A stretch of 64,000 nucleotides of DNA from CAVQWT01 sp963717705 (GTDB lineage: Bacteria; Pseudomonadota; Gammaproteobacteria; Burkholderiales; Casimicrobiaceae), in the NCBI GenBank assembly GCA_963717705.1, contig CAVQWT010000005.1, positions 806,001 through 870,000 of the forward strand, written 5' to 3'. The notes below the pieces were generated by a model. It saw only the letters and a list, made by a program, of their open reading frames with translations. It had not been told where the DNA came from and did no database searches. The translations under genes were made by a program, and so were the position numbers. Positions 1 to 9,067 of this stretch are shown piece after piece (the first letter of the stretch is position 1; every line of letters begins with the position of its first letter).

Positions 1-238
1 CGTCGGTGGCGCCCAGGTCGCGGGCGATTGTCGGGGCCAGCGCCAGCAACCGGCCCAGCGCCGCTTCGTGCTCCGGCGCCGCGTCGTAGAGCGTGGCCAC
101 GTGCGCCTTGGGGATCACCAGCACATGCACGGGGGCGACCGGCTGGATGTCGTGGAACGCCAGCACGAGGTCGTCCTCGTAAACCTTTTTTGCGGGAACC
201 TCACCCCGCACGATCCGGCAGAAAATGCAGTCCTGCAC
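1..238 (-). CDS. HIT-family (histidine triad) protein, C-terminus cut by window edge
   Basis: This is the N-terminal part of a histidine-triad nucleotide hydrolase/transferase. Translation from GTG at 238 gives VQDCIFCRIVRGEVPAKKVY, then VLAFHDIQPVAPVHVLVIPK, which match the zinc-binding CxxC start and the core of Hint/HIT proteins that cleave purine nucleoside phosphoramidates. The diagnostic HxHxH motif lies beyond base 1 and cannot be seen. A GGAGA ribosome site about 10 nt upstream supports the GTG start. It is the last visible gene of the his operon, where HIT genes often sit after hisE in Betaproteobacteria. The cellular substrate is unknown. Confidence 0.85.
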   Translation of the reverse strand, partial: MQDCIFCRIVRGEVPAKKVYEDDLVLAFHDIQPVAPVHVLVIPKAHVATLYDAAPEHEAALGRLLALAPTIARDLGATD

Positions 239-268
239 CGCGTTGCTCTCCGTCGCCTTCCGGGGCGG

Positions 269-760
269 TCAGTGCCGACCGTCCCGGTTCTCCGCGGCGG
301 CCATCGCCGCGTCGATCGCCGTCTTGAGTCCGGCCAGATCGCCGGTACCGAACATCACCGGACGCTCCGCCCGGATTTCCAGCCGGACGGCATCCCGGCC
401 CGACACATTGTATAGCCAGCCGGAAGGGGTCCAGTGGACACCCCATCCCCACCACACCCGCGTCCGCACCGCGTCGCAGCGGACGATCGAGGAAACCGGA
501 ATCCGGCGGCCGTAGAAACCGACGCCCAGCCGCGCGCGCAGTTCGTCGGCGGTCACCTCGACCGTCAGCCAGCCGTTGAGAAGGACCGCCAGCAGCAGCA
601 CGCCGGCCATCACCCAGAGCATCCAGCCCGCCGTCGCCAGCGTCGCCGGGGACAGCGTGAACGCGAGCGACGCGGTGAACAGGAGACCCAGCACGCTTGC
701 GGCGACGATCAGCCCGCCGAACTGAACCCGCCGGTAGGGAAGCGGGGTGCCGGGCGTCAC
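269..760 (-). CDS. Small membrane protein with bacterial PH-like domain
   Basis: This 163-residue protein has two adjacent hydrophobic segments (about residues 12-30 and 40-58). A soluble part follows that resembles bacterial PH-like (YdbS/bPH-type) domains, including a WWGWGVHWTPSGWLYNVSG stretch. The GTG at 760 overlaps the hisE stop (GTGA), which implies translational coupling. A longer reading from 877 would lie inside hisE and looks non-native. It sits between hisE and the HIT gene, a position that often holds unrelated small membrane proteins. A role in histidine synthesis is unlikely and the function is unknown. The PH-like call rests on pattern recognition only. Confidence 0.7.
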   Translation of the reverse strand: MTPGTPLPYRRVQFGGLIVAASVLGLLFTASLAFTLSPATLATAGWMLWVMAGVLLLAVLLNGWLTVEVTADELRARLGVGFYGRRIPVSSIVRCDAVRTRVWWGWGVHWTPSGWLYNVSGRDAVRLEIRAERPVMFGTGDLAGLKTAIDAAMAAAENRDGRH

Positions 761-1134
761 TTGGCCCGCGCGGCCTTTTCCGCGTGTCCCGACCTGCCTT
801 CGCGGCGCACGAGTTCCGCCCGCACGTCGTCCGGGCCCAGACCGTGACGGGCCAGCAGCACGAGGCAGTGGAACCACAGGTCCGCCACTTCGGCCACGAT
901 GCGGATTTTATCACCGTCCTTCGCGGCCATGACCGTCTCGGTGGCCTCCTCGCCGATCTTCTTCAGGATCGCGTCGTCGCCCTTGGCCAGCAGCGACGCG
1001 ACGTACGACGTGCCGGGATCGGCGCCGCGCCGCGCCGCGATCGTCGCGGCCAGCCGGTCGAAGGGGTCGACGGGCGCGGGCGCGCCGGCCGCGGATGCGG
1101 GCGCGGCGGGCGGGCGGGAAGCGGGATCAGCCAT
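757..1134 (-). CDS. hisE: Phosphoribosyl-ATP pyrophosphatase HisE
   Basis: HisE hydrolyses phosphoribosyl-ATP to phosphoribosyl-AMP and pyrophosphate, the second step of histidine synthesis in the cytoplasm. The 125-residue product has the MazG-like helical core: SYVASLLAKGDDAILKKIGE, then EATETVMAAKDGD and VAEVADLWFHCLVLLA, with the acidic metal ligands of the EExxE/ExxD pattern. The start chosen is ATG at 1134, which overlaps the hisI stop by 8 nt. The N-terminal 25 residues are an Ala/Pro-rich extension not needed for the fold. HisE is separate from HisI here, unlike the fused HisIE of enterobacteria. Confidence 0.95.
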   Translation of the reverse strand: MADPASRPPAAPASAAGAPAPVDPFDRLAATIAARRGADPGTSYVASLLAKGDDAILKKIGEEATETVMAAKDGDKIRIVAEVADLWFHCLVLLARHGLGPDDVRAELVRREGRSGHAEKAARAK

Positions 1135-1524
1135 CGCCGTAGATCGCTTTCGGGTCCTTGAGGACGGGCTCGACGTCGACCCAGCTGCCATCGTCGAGCT
1201 TCAGGTGGAAGCAGCGTTCGCGGCCGGTGTGGCAGGCGATGCCGCCCTGCTGCTCGACGACGATCAGGATCGCGTCGCCGTCGCAGTCGAGCCGGATCTC
1301 GCGCACGCGCTGCACGTGCCCCGACTGCTCGCCCTTGTGCCAGAGCGCCCGGCGCGAACGCGACCAGTAGTGCGCCTCGCGGGTTGCGGCGGTGCGCTCG
1401 AGCGCATCGCGGTTCATCCACGCGAGGGTGAGGACCTTGCCGGTCTGCGCGTCCTGTGCGATCGCCGGCACCAGTCCGTCGGCGTTCCAGCGCACGCTGT
1501 CGAGCCACGGCCCCGCCGGCACGC

Positions 1525-1528
<4 letters not shown>
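1127..1528 (-). CDS. hisI: Phosphoribosyl-AMP cyclohydrolase HisI
   Basis: HisI opens the adenine ring of phosphoribosyl-AMP, the third step of histidine synthesis, using zinc. The 133-residue protein contains LTLAWMNRDALERT, HYWSRSRRALWHKGEQSGH, the metal-binding LDCDGDAILIVVEQQG and a conserved ACHTGRERCF near the end. The length is normal for stand-alone HisI. The GTG at 1528 overlaps the hisF stop (GTGA), so translation is probably coupled. An upstream open frame to 1921 is antisense-like noise inside hisF. Confidence 0.96.
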
Positions 1529-2292
<764 letters not shown>

Positions 2293-2342
2293 GGCGACCG
2301 TGCGGCCTGACGCCGGTGCGGGCGCAGTCGCGCCCGCCGGTG

Positions 2343-3086
2343 TCAGCCGGCGTCCTTGCCCTTCGCGGCCTTCATCGCGGCCTTGAAGTCGAGCGTGCCC
2401 TCGTAGAGCGCGCGCCCCGCGATGGCGCCGATGATGCCTTCCTTCTCGTGCTGGGCGAGCTCGACGACGTCCTTCAGCGTGCCGATGCCGCCGGAGGCGA
2501 TCACCGGTATCGTGAGCTCGCGCGCGAGGCGGACGGTGGCCTCGATGTTGACGCCGGTCAGCATGCCGTCGCGGCCGATGTCGGTGTAGATGATCGCCTC
2601 GACGCCGTAGTCCTGGAACTTCTTGCCGAGGTCGACCACGTCGTGGCCGGTCATCTTCGACCAGCCGTCGGTCGCAACCTTGCCCTCGCGCGCGTCGAGG
2701 CCGACGATGATGTGGCCGGGGAACGCGTAGCAGGCGTCGTGGAGGAAGCCCGGGTTCTTGACCGCCGCGGTGCCGATGATGACGTAGGTGATGCCGTCGT
2801 CGAGGTAGCGCTCGATGGTGTCGAGGTCGCGAATGCCGCCGCCGAGCTGGATCGGGATGTCCTCGCCGATGACGGCGACGATTTCGCGGATTGCCAGCTC
2901 GTTCTTCGGCACGCCGGCGACCGCGCCGTTGAGGTCGACGAGGTGCAGCCGCTCGGCGCCGAGCTCGAGCCAGTGCTGGGCCATCGCCGCCGGATCCTCG
3001 GAGAAGATCGTGGCGGTCGCCATCTCGCCCTGCTTCAGGCGCACGCAATGGCCGTCCTTGATGTCGATCGCGGGAATGATCTGCAT
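2343..3086 (-). CDS. hisA: ProFAR isomerase HisA
   Basis: HisA converts ProFAR to PRFAR by an Amadori rearrangement, in the cytoplasm. The 247-residue half-barrel repeat protein begins MQIIPAIDIKDGHCVRLKQG, with catalytic Asp8. The second acid is in IYTDIGRDGMLTGVN, and the phosphate-binding loops are IQLGGGIRD and IASGGIGTLKD. It is homologous to HisF, as expected from their ancient duplication. A 148-nt spacer with no clear signal precedes it, downstream of hisH. Confidence 0.97.
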   Translation of the reverse strand: MQIIPAIDIKDGHCVRLKQGEMATATIFSEDPAAMAQHWLELGAERLHLVDLNGAVAGVPKNELAIREIVAVIGEDIPIQLGGGIRDLDTIERYLDDGITYVIIGTAAVKNPGFLHDACYAFPGHIIVGLDAREGKVATDGWSKMTGHDVVDLGKKFQDYGVEAIIYTDIGRDGMLTGVNIEATVRLARELTIPVIASGGIGTLKDVVELAQHEKEGIIGAIAGRALYEGTLDFKAAMKAAKGKDAG

Positions 3087-3234
3087 GGCAGCGGGTGAAG
3101 CGGAAGGGAATCGGGCGGGGGCGGCGGGAGGCCGGTGGGGCGAAGCGGCGGTGGCGGTGCGGTTCGGGGTGCCTGGTGGCGGCGATTCGGGAGCAGGTCC
3201 GGCGCGGGGATATCGGCGCCGGGTCGGCGGGAAA

Positions 3235-3879
3235 TCAGACCTGTCCGTTCCAGGCGACGAAGTTGGCGAGCAGCGTGAGACCGGCGCGGTGGCTCTTTTC
3301 CGGGTGGAACTGCGTGGCGAAGATATTAGCCCGGGCCACTGCGCAAGTAAACGGCGCCGGATAGTCGGTGGTCGCCGCGGTCAGCGCCGGGTCGGCCGGC
3401 ACCGGATGATAGCTGTGCGCGAAGTAGAACCGCGCGCCGTCCGGAATGCCGGTCCACAGCGGGTGCGCGCGAACCTGGTGCACCCGGCTCCAGCCCATGT
3501 GGGGAACCTTGAGGCGCGTGCCGTCGGGCAGCGTCATCCGCGCGTCGCGAAACCGCTCGACGCGTCCCGGCAGCAGCGCGAGCCCGGGCGTCGGGCCCTC
3601 CTCGCTTTCGTCGAACAGCATCTGCAGGCCGAGGCAGATGCCGAGGAACGGCCGGTCGCGGATCACCTCGAGTACCACGTCGCGCAGCCCGCTCTGCTCC
3701 AGTCCGCGGATGCAATCGGGCATGGCGCTCTGGCCCGGCAGCACGATCCGCTTCGCCGCGCGGACCGTCGCCGGATCCGCCGACACGACCACGTCCGCGG
3801 TGGGGGCAACGTGGACGAGCGCCTTGGCCACCGAGCGCAGGTTGCCCATTCCGTAGTCGACGACGACGATGTCGGTCAT
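3235..3879 (-). CDS. hisH: Imidazole glycerol phosphate synthase glutaminase subunit HisH
   Basis: HisH is the class I glutamine amidotransferase that feeds ammonia to HisF. The 214-residue protein has the nucleophile Cys82 in FLGICLGLQMLFD and the His192/Glu194 pair in FATQFHPEKSH, so the full triad is present. The start MTDIVVVDYGMGNLRSVAKA is the family start. A leading oxyanion-strand region (LPGQSAMPDC) has Ser where many homologues have Gly, which should not affect catalysis. It lies between hisB (39 nt) and hisA. Confidence 0.97.
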   Translation of the reverse strand: MTDIVVVDYGMGNLRSVAKALVHVAPTADVVVSADPATVRAAKRIVLPGQSAMPDCIRGLEQSGLRDVVLEVIRDRPFLGICLGLQMLFDESEEGPTPGLALLPGRVERFRDARMTLPDGTRLKVPHMGWSRVHQVRAHPLWTGIPDGARFYFAHSYHPVPADPALTAATTDYPAPFTCAVARANIFATQFHPEKSHRAGLTLLANFVAWNGQV

Positions 3880-3918
3880 GGCGGGTTGCGGTCGGGGCGT
3901 GGCTGCCAGGCGGTTCGG

Positions 3919-4527
3919 CTACAGCGTTCCCTTGGTCGACGGCACGACGTCGCCGCCGCGCGGATCGCGCGCGACCGCCATCCGCAGCGCGCGGCCGAAC
4001 GCCTTGAACACCGTCTCGGCCTGGTGGTGGGCATTCTCGCCGCGAAGGTTGTCGACGTGCAGCGTCACCAGCGCGTGGTTGACGAAGCCCTGGAAGAATT
4101 CGTGCGTGAGGTCGACGTCGAAGGTCCCGATCAGCGCCCGCTTGAACGGCACGTGGAACTCGAGGCCCGGGCGTCCGGAGAGGTCCAGCACGACGCGCGA
4201 CAGCGCCTCGTCGAGCGGCACGTAGGCGTGGCCGTAGCGCGTGAGCCCCCTGCGGTCGCCGAGGGCCTGGTGCAGCGCCTGGCCGAAGGTGATGCCGATG
4301 TCCTCGACGGTATGGTGCGCGTCGATGTGCAGGTCGCCCTTCGCGGCGACGGCGAGATCGACCATGCCGTGCCGCGCGATCTGGTCGAGCATGTGGTCGA
4401 GGAACGGCACCCCGCTCGCGAGTTCGGCGCGGCCGCTGCCGTCGAGGTCGACGGCGACGGCGATCTGCGTCTCGGCGGTGTTGCGCTCGACGCGCGCTCT
4501 GCGCGCGGGCTGCGTGGCTGCGGTCAT
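3919..4527 (-). CDS. hisB: Imidazoleglycerol-phosphate dehydratase HisB
   Basis: This mono-functional IGP dehydratase removes water from imidazole glycerol phosphate to give imidazole acetol phosphate. The 202-residue enzyme carries the two manganese-binding histidine motifs, HIDAHHTVEDIGI and a later GENAHHQAETVFKAFG, plus FLDHMLDQIARHG. The histidinol-phosphatase domain of enterobacterial HisB is absent, as in most Betaproteobacteria, so that step must be encoded elsewhere. ATG at 4527 overlaps the hisC stop (ATGA). Confidence 0.97.
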   Translation of the reverse strand: MTAATQPARRARVERNTAETQIAVAVDLDGSGRAELASGVPFLDHMLDQIARHGMVDLAVAAKGDLHIDAHHTVEDIGITFGQALHQALGDRRGLTRYGHAYVPLDEALSRVVLDLSGRPGLEFHVPFKRALIGTFDVDLTHEFFQGFVNHALVTLHVDNLRGENAHHQAETVFKAFGRALRMAVARDPRGGDVVPSTKGTL

Positions 4528-5624
4528 GGGAGCTTCTCGAGGACGGCGAGCAGGGCGTTGTTTTCGTCGGGGGTGCCCACGGTGATGCGCAGGCAGTGTT
4601 CGAGCAGCAGATGCGAGCCGTGCAGGTTCTTGACCAGGATGCGCGCGTCGGCGAGCGCGGCAAACCACGCCGGCGCGTCGGGCACCCGCGCCAGCACGAA
4701 GTTGGTCTGCGTCGGGTGCACGGTCACGCCCGGCAGGGCCGCCAGCGCCGCGCCGAGCCGAGCCCGCTCGCTGCGGATCGCCGCCGCCTGTCCGGCCAGC
4801 AACTCGCCCTGCCCGAGCAGGACCGGCGCCACCGCCTGCGTCAATGCGTTGAGATTATACGGCTGCCGGACCTTGTTCAATTCGTCGATCCAGGCCGGCG
4901 CAGCGATCGCGTAGCCGAGGCGCAGCCCCGCCATCCCGACCTTCGACACCGTCCGCAGCACCAGCAGGTTCGGAAACTCGAGCACGCGCGGCAGGAAGCT
5001 CGTGTCGGCAAACGCGTGGTAGGCCTCGTCGACGACGACGAGGCCGGGCGCCGCGCGCAGGATCGCCTCGACGCCGGCCGCCGCGAACAGGTTGCCGGTG
5101 GGGTTGTTGGGGTAGGCGAGGAACGTCAGCGCGGGCCGCTCGCGCGCGATCGCCGCGAGCATCGACGGCAGGTCCAGCGCGAAATCGGCGGCCAGCGGCA
5201 CGCCGCAGAAGCGCATCCCCGCGTACAGCGCGTTCATCCGGTACATGACGAACGACGGTTCGGGCGCGAGCATCGCCGCGCCCGGCCGCGCCAGCGCGCA
5301 GGCGAGCATCTGGATGATCTCGTCGGACCCGTTGCCGAGCAGCACGCCGGCGGCGGCCGGGATGCCGTAGGCCTGCCGCAGCGCCGCCTTCACCGCATCG
5401 CCGCCGCCGTCCGGATAGCGGTTGATCGCGACGTCGGCCACGGCCGCCGCGATCCGGGCGCGCACCGCCGCGGGCAGCGGGTACGGATTCTCCATGGCGT
5501 CGAGCTTGATCGCGCCGTCGGCCTTGGCCACGGCGTACGCGGTCAGCGCGCGGATTTCGGGGCGCAGCACCGCGGCAGCCATCGAGGCGGCCGTCGACGG
5601 CGCCGCGACGGGACGATCGCTCAT
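4524..5624 (-). CDS. hisC: Histidinol-phosphate aminotransferase HisC
   Basis: HisC is a PLP-dependent class I/II aminotransferase that converts imidazole acetol phosphate plus glutamate to histidinol phosphate. The 366-residue protein shows KLDAMENPYPLP near the N-terminus, LLGNGSDEIIQML, the AYPNNPTGNLF loop, VVVDEAYHAF and the PLP lysine region LRTVSKVGMAGLRLGYA. The start ATG at 5624 overlaps the hisD stop (ATGA). A second hisC copy may exist elsewhere, which cannot be judged here. Confidence 0.96.
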   Translation of the reverse strand: MSDRPVAAPSTAASMAAAVLRPEIRALTAYAVAKADGAIKLDAMENPYPLPAAVRARIAAAVADVAINRYPDGGGDAVKAALRQAYGIPAAAGVLLGNGSDEIIQMLACALARPGAAMLAPEPSFVMYRMNALYAGMRFCGVPLAADFALDLPSMLAAIARERPALTFLAYPNNPTGNLFAAAGVEAILRAAPGLVVVDEAYHAFADTSFLPRVLEFPNLLVLRTVSKVGMAGLRLGYAIAAPAWIDELNKVRQPYNLNALTQAVAPVLLGQGELLAGQAAAIRSERARLGAALAALPGVTVHPTQTNFVLARVPDAPAWFAALADARILVKNLHGSHLLLEHCLRITVGTPDENNALLAVLEKLP

Positions 5625-6931
5625 CGCGGGCGCCGGGCTTCGAGCCGGTACTCGGCGCTCTTCGCGTGCGCCGGCAACCCCTCGCCGTGCGCCAGCGTCG
5701 AGGCCACCGGCCCCAGCATCCGCGCCGTCGCCTCCGAAATGGCGAGCAGGCTCGACCGCTTCTGGAAATCGTAGACGCCCAGCGGCGACGAGAAGCGCGC
5801 GGTGCGGCCGGTCGGCAGCACGTGATTCGGTCCCGCGCAGTAGTCGCCGAGCGCCTCGGACGCCTGGTGCCCCATGAAGATCGCGCCGGCGTGCCGGATC
5901 TGCGGCAGCAGCGCCTGCGGATCGGCGACCGCGAGTTCGAGGTGCTCCGGCGCGACGCGGTTCGACACCGCGCACGCCTCGGCGAGATCGCGGACCCGGA
6001 TCAGCGCGCCGCGGTTGGCGAACGACGCGGCGATGATCGCCCGTCGCGGCATGGTGTCGATCAGGCGCTGCGCGCTCGCGGCGACGGCGTCGAGCAGCGC
6101 CCCGTCCGGCGACACCAGGATCGCCTGCGCGAGTTCGTCGTGCTCGGCCTGCGAGAACAGATCCATCGCCACCCAGTCGGGGTGCGCGCTGCCGTCGGCG
6201 ATGACCAGGATTTCCGACACGCCGGCGACCATGTCGATGCCGACGGCGCCGAAGACGCGCCGCTTGGCCGCGGCGACGTAGGCGTTGCCGGGACCGCAGA
6301 TCTTGTCGACTGCGGGAATCGTCGCGGTGCCGTAGGCGAGCGCCGCGACCGCCTGGGCTCCGCCGATGGTGAACGCGCGCGAGACGCCGGCGAGGTGCGC
6401 CGCCGCCAGCACCAGCGGGTTGCGCGTCCCGTCGGGGGTGGGCACGACCATGACGATCTCGGGCACGCCGGCGACGTGCGCCGGTATGACGTTCATCAGC
6501 ACCGACGACGGATACGCGGCCTTGCCCCCCGGCACGTAGACGCCCACGCGGTCTAGCGGCGTGACCTGCTGTCCGAACACGCTGCCGTCGGCATCGGTGT
6601 AGGTCCAGGACTGGAGCTTCTGCCGCTCGTGGTAGGCACGCACGCGCGCCGCCGCGGTGACCAGCGCGTCGCGCTGCGGTGCCGGCAGCGCGTCGAACGC
6701 CGCGCGCATCTCGGCGGCGGTGATCTCCAGCGCCGCGACCGACGGCGCGGCGAGGCGGTCGAACTTCGCCGTGCAGTCGAGGACGGCCGCGTCGCCGCGG
6801 GCACGCACGTCGGCGACGATCGCGGCGACGGTGGCGTCGACGGCGGGGTCCTGCGCCGCTTCGAACGCTGTCAGCGCCGCGAGGTCGCGGTCGAACGACG
6901 GCGCCGCGGCGTCGAGGCGGCGCAGCGACAG
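5621..6931 (-). CDS. hisD: Histidinol dehydrogenase HisD (non-standard start codon)
   Basis: HisD oxidises histidinol to histidine in two NAD-dependent steps using zinc. Key motifs are PGGKAAYPSSVLMN, KICGPGNAYVAAAK, the catalytic RVAPEHLELAV with its Glu-His pair, and GPNHVLPTGR. The conserved N-terminus SLRRLDAAAPSFDRDLAALT lies between the hisG TGA (6947-6949, same frame) and the first standard start codon, a GTG at 6808. That GTG would drop about 41 conserved residues. The best fit is a CTG at 6931 (or 6925), giving 436 residues, the usual family length. The start is an inference and there is no clear ribosome site. Confidence 0.9.
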   Translation of the reverse strand: MSLRRLDAAAPSFDRDLAALTAFEAAQDPAVDATVAAIVADVRARGDAAVLDCTAKFDRLAAPSVAALEITAAEMRAAFDALPAPQRDALVTAAARVRAYHERQKLQSWTYTDADGSVFGQQVTPLDRVGVYVPGGKAAYPSSVLMNVIPAHVAGVPEIVMVVPTPDGTRNPLVLAAAHLAGVSRAFTIGGAQAVAALAYGTATIPAVDKICGPGNAYVAAAKRRVFGAVGIDMVAGVSEILVIADGSAHPDWVAMDLFSQAEHDELAQAILVSPDGALLDAVAASAQRLIDTMPRRAIIAASFANRGALIRVRDLAEACAVSNRVAPEHLELAVADPQALLPQIRHAGAIFMGHQASEALGDYCAGPNHVLPTGRTARFSSPLGVYDFQKRSSLLAISEATARMLGPVASTLAHGEGLPAHAKSAEYRLEARRPR

Positions 6932-6946
6932 CGGGCGTCGGCGCGC

Positions 6947-7615
6947 TCAAGTGGTGGCCCCCGCCGGTGCCCGCGCGGCGACGGCGGCCGCGATGCGTTC
7001 GAGCAGCGGCTGCACCCCGGCGCGCTTCAGCTTGAGCGCCGCGGGATTGACGACGAGCCGCGCGCTGATCGGCATGATCGTCTCGACCTCGACGAGGTCG
7101 TTGGCCTTCAGCGTGTTGCCGGTCGACACCAGGTCGACGATGACGTCGGCCAGCCCGGTGAGCGGCGCCAGCTCCATCGATCCGTAGAGCTTGATGAGGT
7201 CGACGTGCATGCCCTTGGCCGCGAAGTGCTCGCGGGCCGTGCGGACGTACTTGGTCGCCACGCGAATCCGGGCGCCGCGCTGGACGGTTCCCGCCCAGTC
7301 GAAGCCGCGCTTGGTCGCCACCGCCATCCGGCAGCGGCCGATTCCCAGGTCGAGCGGCTGGTAGAGGCCGTCGCCGCCGTGCTCGAGCAGCACGTCCTTG
7401 CCCGCAACGCCCAGGTCGGCGGCGCCGTGCTCGACGTAGGTCGGCACGTCGGAGGCCCGGACGATCAGCAGTGCGACGTCGGGACGGCTGGTCGGCAGGA
7501 TCAGCTTGCGCGAGGTTTCCGGATCCTCGGACGGCACGATCCCCGCCGCGGCGAGCAGCGGCAGCGTTTCGTCGAAGATGCGGCCCTTCGACAGGGCGAG
7601 CGTCAGGTTGGGCAC
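6947..7615 (-). CDS. hisG: ATP phosphoribosyltransferase HisG, short form
   Basis: HisG condenses ATP with PRPP, the first committed step of histidine synthesis. The 222-residue product is the short HisGs type. It has LTLALSKGRIFDETLPLLAA at the start, the PRPP loop VDLVSTGNTLKANDL and no regulatory C-terminal domain. Such enzymes need the HisRS-like partner HisZ, which is not in this window. GTG at 7615 gives the family start. Its stop codon is in the same frame as hisD, so only a TGA separates the two reading frames. Confidence 0.95.
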   Translation of the reverse strand: MPNLTLALSKGRIFDETLPLLAAAGIVPSEDPETSRKLILPTSRPDVALLIVRASDVPTYVEHGAADLGVAGKDVLLEHGGDGLYQPLDLGIGRCRMAVATKRGFDWAGTVQRGARIRVATKYVRTAREHFAAKGMHVDLIKLYGSMELAPLTGLADVIVDLVSTGNTLKANDLVEVETIMPISARLVVNPAALKLKRAGVQPLLERIAAAVAARAPAGATT

Positions 7616-7702
7616 GATGGGCGGACGGGGCTGGGTTCGGGGGTGGCGGGCCGAAGCCAACCGCCCACGGGCGGACGCGACGGGCGCCCGCCTTGACCGA
7701 TT

Positions 7703-9067
7703 CTACCGGAGGCCCGCCCGCGCCGCCCCCGACGCAGGCACGTCGCGGTCGTGGACGCAGCGCCCGCCGGACCAGGTCGCGCGCACCGCGCGGTCGTCGC
7801 CGGCGAGCGCCAGCACCGCCAGCTGCTCGTGCACGTCGCGGCAGAACGGCATCCGGAACCGCATCAGCGGCGTGGCGCCGAGGTCGAGCACCGCGAAATC
7901 GGCATCCCCGCCCGGCGCGAGGGTGCCGACGACGCCCTCGAGGTCGAGCGCCTGCGCCGCCCCGGCGGTGGCGAGCCACAGCAGCTGCGCGGCGTCGACC
8001 GGCGCGCCCGCCATGCGCGCCACCTTGTACGCCTCGCCCATCGTGGCCAGCATCGACAGCGTGGTCCCGCCGCCGACGTCCGTGGCGAGTCCCACGCGGA
8101 CCGGCCGCGACGCCCGCCGCGCCTCGCGGAGGCGGAACAGTCCGCTGCCGAGGAAGGTGTTGGACGTCGGGCAGTGGGCGATCGCGGCGCCTGCCTCGTG
8201 CAGCCGCCGCCACGCGTCCTCGGCCAGGTGGATGCCGTGGCCGAAGACGCTGCGCCGTCCGACCAGCCCGTGCCTGGCATACACGTCGAGGTAGTCGCGC
8301 GCGGCCGGGAACAGGCGCGCAACCCACGCGATTTCCTCGTGGTTCTCGGCGAGGTGCGTCTGCAGCCACACTCCCGGGTGCTCGCGCAGCAGCGCGCCGG
8401 CCGCTTCGAGCTGCGCCGGCGTCGACGTCGGCGCGAACCGCGGCGTCACCGCGTAGCCAAGGCGGCCGCGGCCGTGCCATCGTGCGATCAGCGCCTTGCT
8501 GTCGTCGTAGCCGGACTGCGCGGTGTCGGTCAGCGACGCCGGCGCGTGGCGATCCATCAGCAGCTTCCCGGCCATCATCCGCAGGCCGCGGGCGTGCGCC
8601 GCGGCGAAGAAGGCGTCGGCCGACGCCGCGTGGACGGTGCCGTAGACCATCGCCGACGTGGTGCCGTGGCGCAGGGCCTCGTCGAGGAAAGTCTCGGCGG
8701 CGGTCGCGGCGAACGCCGGATCGGCGTAGCGCTGCTCCGCGACGTAGGTGTAGTCGTCCAGCCAGTCGAGCAGCGTCTTGCCGAACGCGGCGATGACCGG
8801 AAGCTGCGGGTAGTGGACGTGCGTGTCGATGAAGCCGGGGACGATCAGCGCGTTGTCGTACCGGGTGACCGGAACCGCCGGCGGCAGCATCGGCAGCCAG
8901 TCGGCGGCAGGCCCGAAGGCGACGATCCGGCCCTGCGCGCAGACGAGCAGCGCATCCCGTTCGTGGCGCAGCGCGTCACGCGACGGGACCACGAACGGGT
9001 CGGCGGAAAAAGTGAGCGCCGCGCCGCGCACTGCCGCGGTCGCGCCGGCAAGCTCGGGGGCGGTCAT
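7703..9067 (-). CDS. guaD: Guanine deaminase
   Basis: This is an amidohydrolase that deaminates guanine to xanthine using one zinc. The 454-residue protein shows the metal pair FIDTHVHYPQLPV, the long GuaD-specific region LLDWLDDYTYVAEQRYADPA, MAGKLLMDRHAP, the later ligands QTHLAENHEEI and FGHGIHLAED, and ATDVGGGTTLSML with the catalytic Asp. The SNTFLGSGLF motif is typical of guanine deaminases. ATG at 9067 overlaps the queF stop (ATGA). Its place between queF and hisG is not standard for the murA-his operon. Confidence 0.93.
   Translation of the reverse strand: MTAPELAGATAAVRGAALTFSADPFVVPSRDALRHERDALLVCAQGRIVAFGPAADWLPMLPPAVPVTRYDNALIVPGFIDTHVHYPQLPVIAAFGKTLLDWLDDYTYVAEQRYADPAFAATAAETFLDEALRHGTTSAMVYGTVHAASADAFFAAAHARGLRMMAGKLLMDRHAPASLTDTAQSGYDDSKALIARWHGRGRLGYAVTPRFAPTSTPAQLEAAGALLREHPGVWLQTHLAENHEEIAWVARLFPAARDYLDVYARHGLVGRRSVFGHGIHLAEDAWRRLHEAGAAIAHCPTSNTFLGSGLFRLREARRASRPVRVGLATDVGGGTTLSMLATMGEAYKVARMAGAPVDAAQLLWLATAGAAQALDLEGVVGTLAPGGDADFAVLDLGATPLMRFRMPFCRDVHEQLAVLALAGDDRAVRATWSGGRCVHDRDVPASGAARAGLR

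Noticed and set aside
6930..6950. TTG at 6950-6948 as hisD start
   Set aside because: It overlaps the hisG stop but is in a different frame from hisD and leads to an unrelated translation.
4524..8480. A 1318-codon open frame on the minus strand
   Set aside because: It is hisC read correctly only in its last part. The rest runs out of frame through hisD, hisG and guaD, as happens in very GC-rich DNA.
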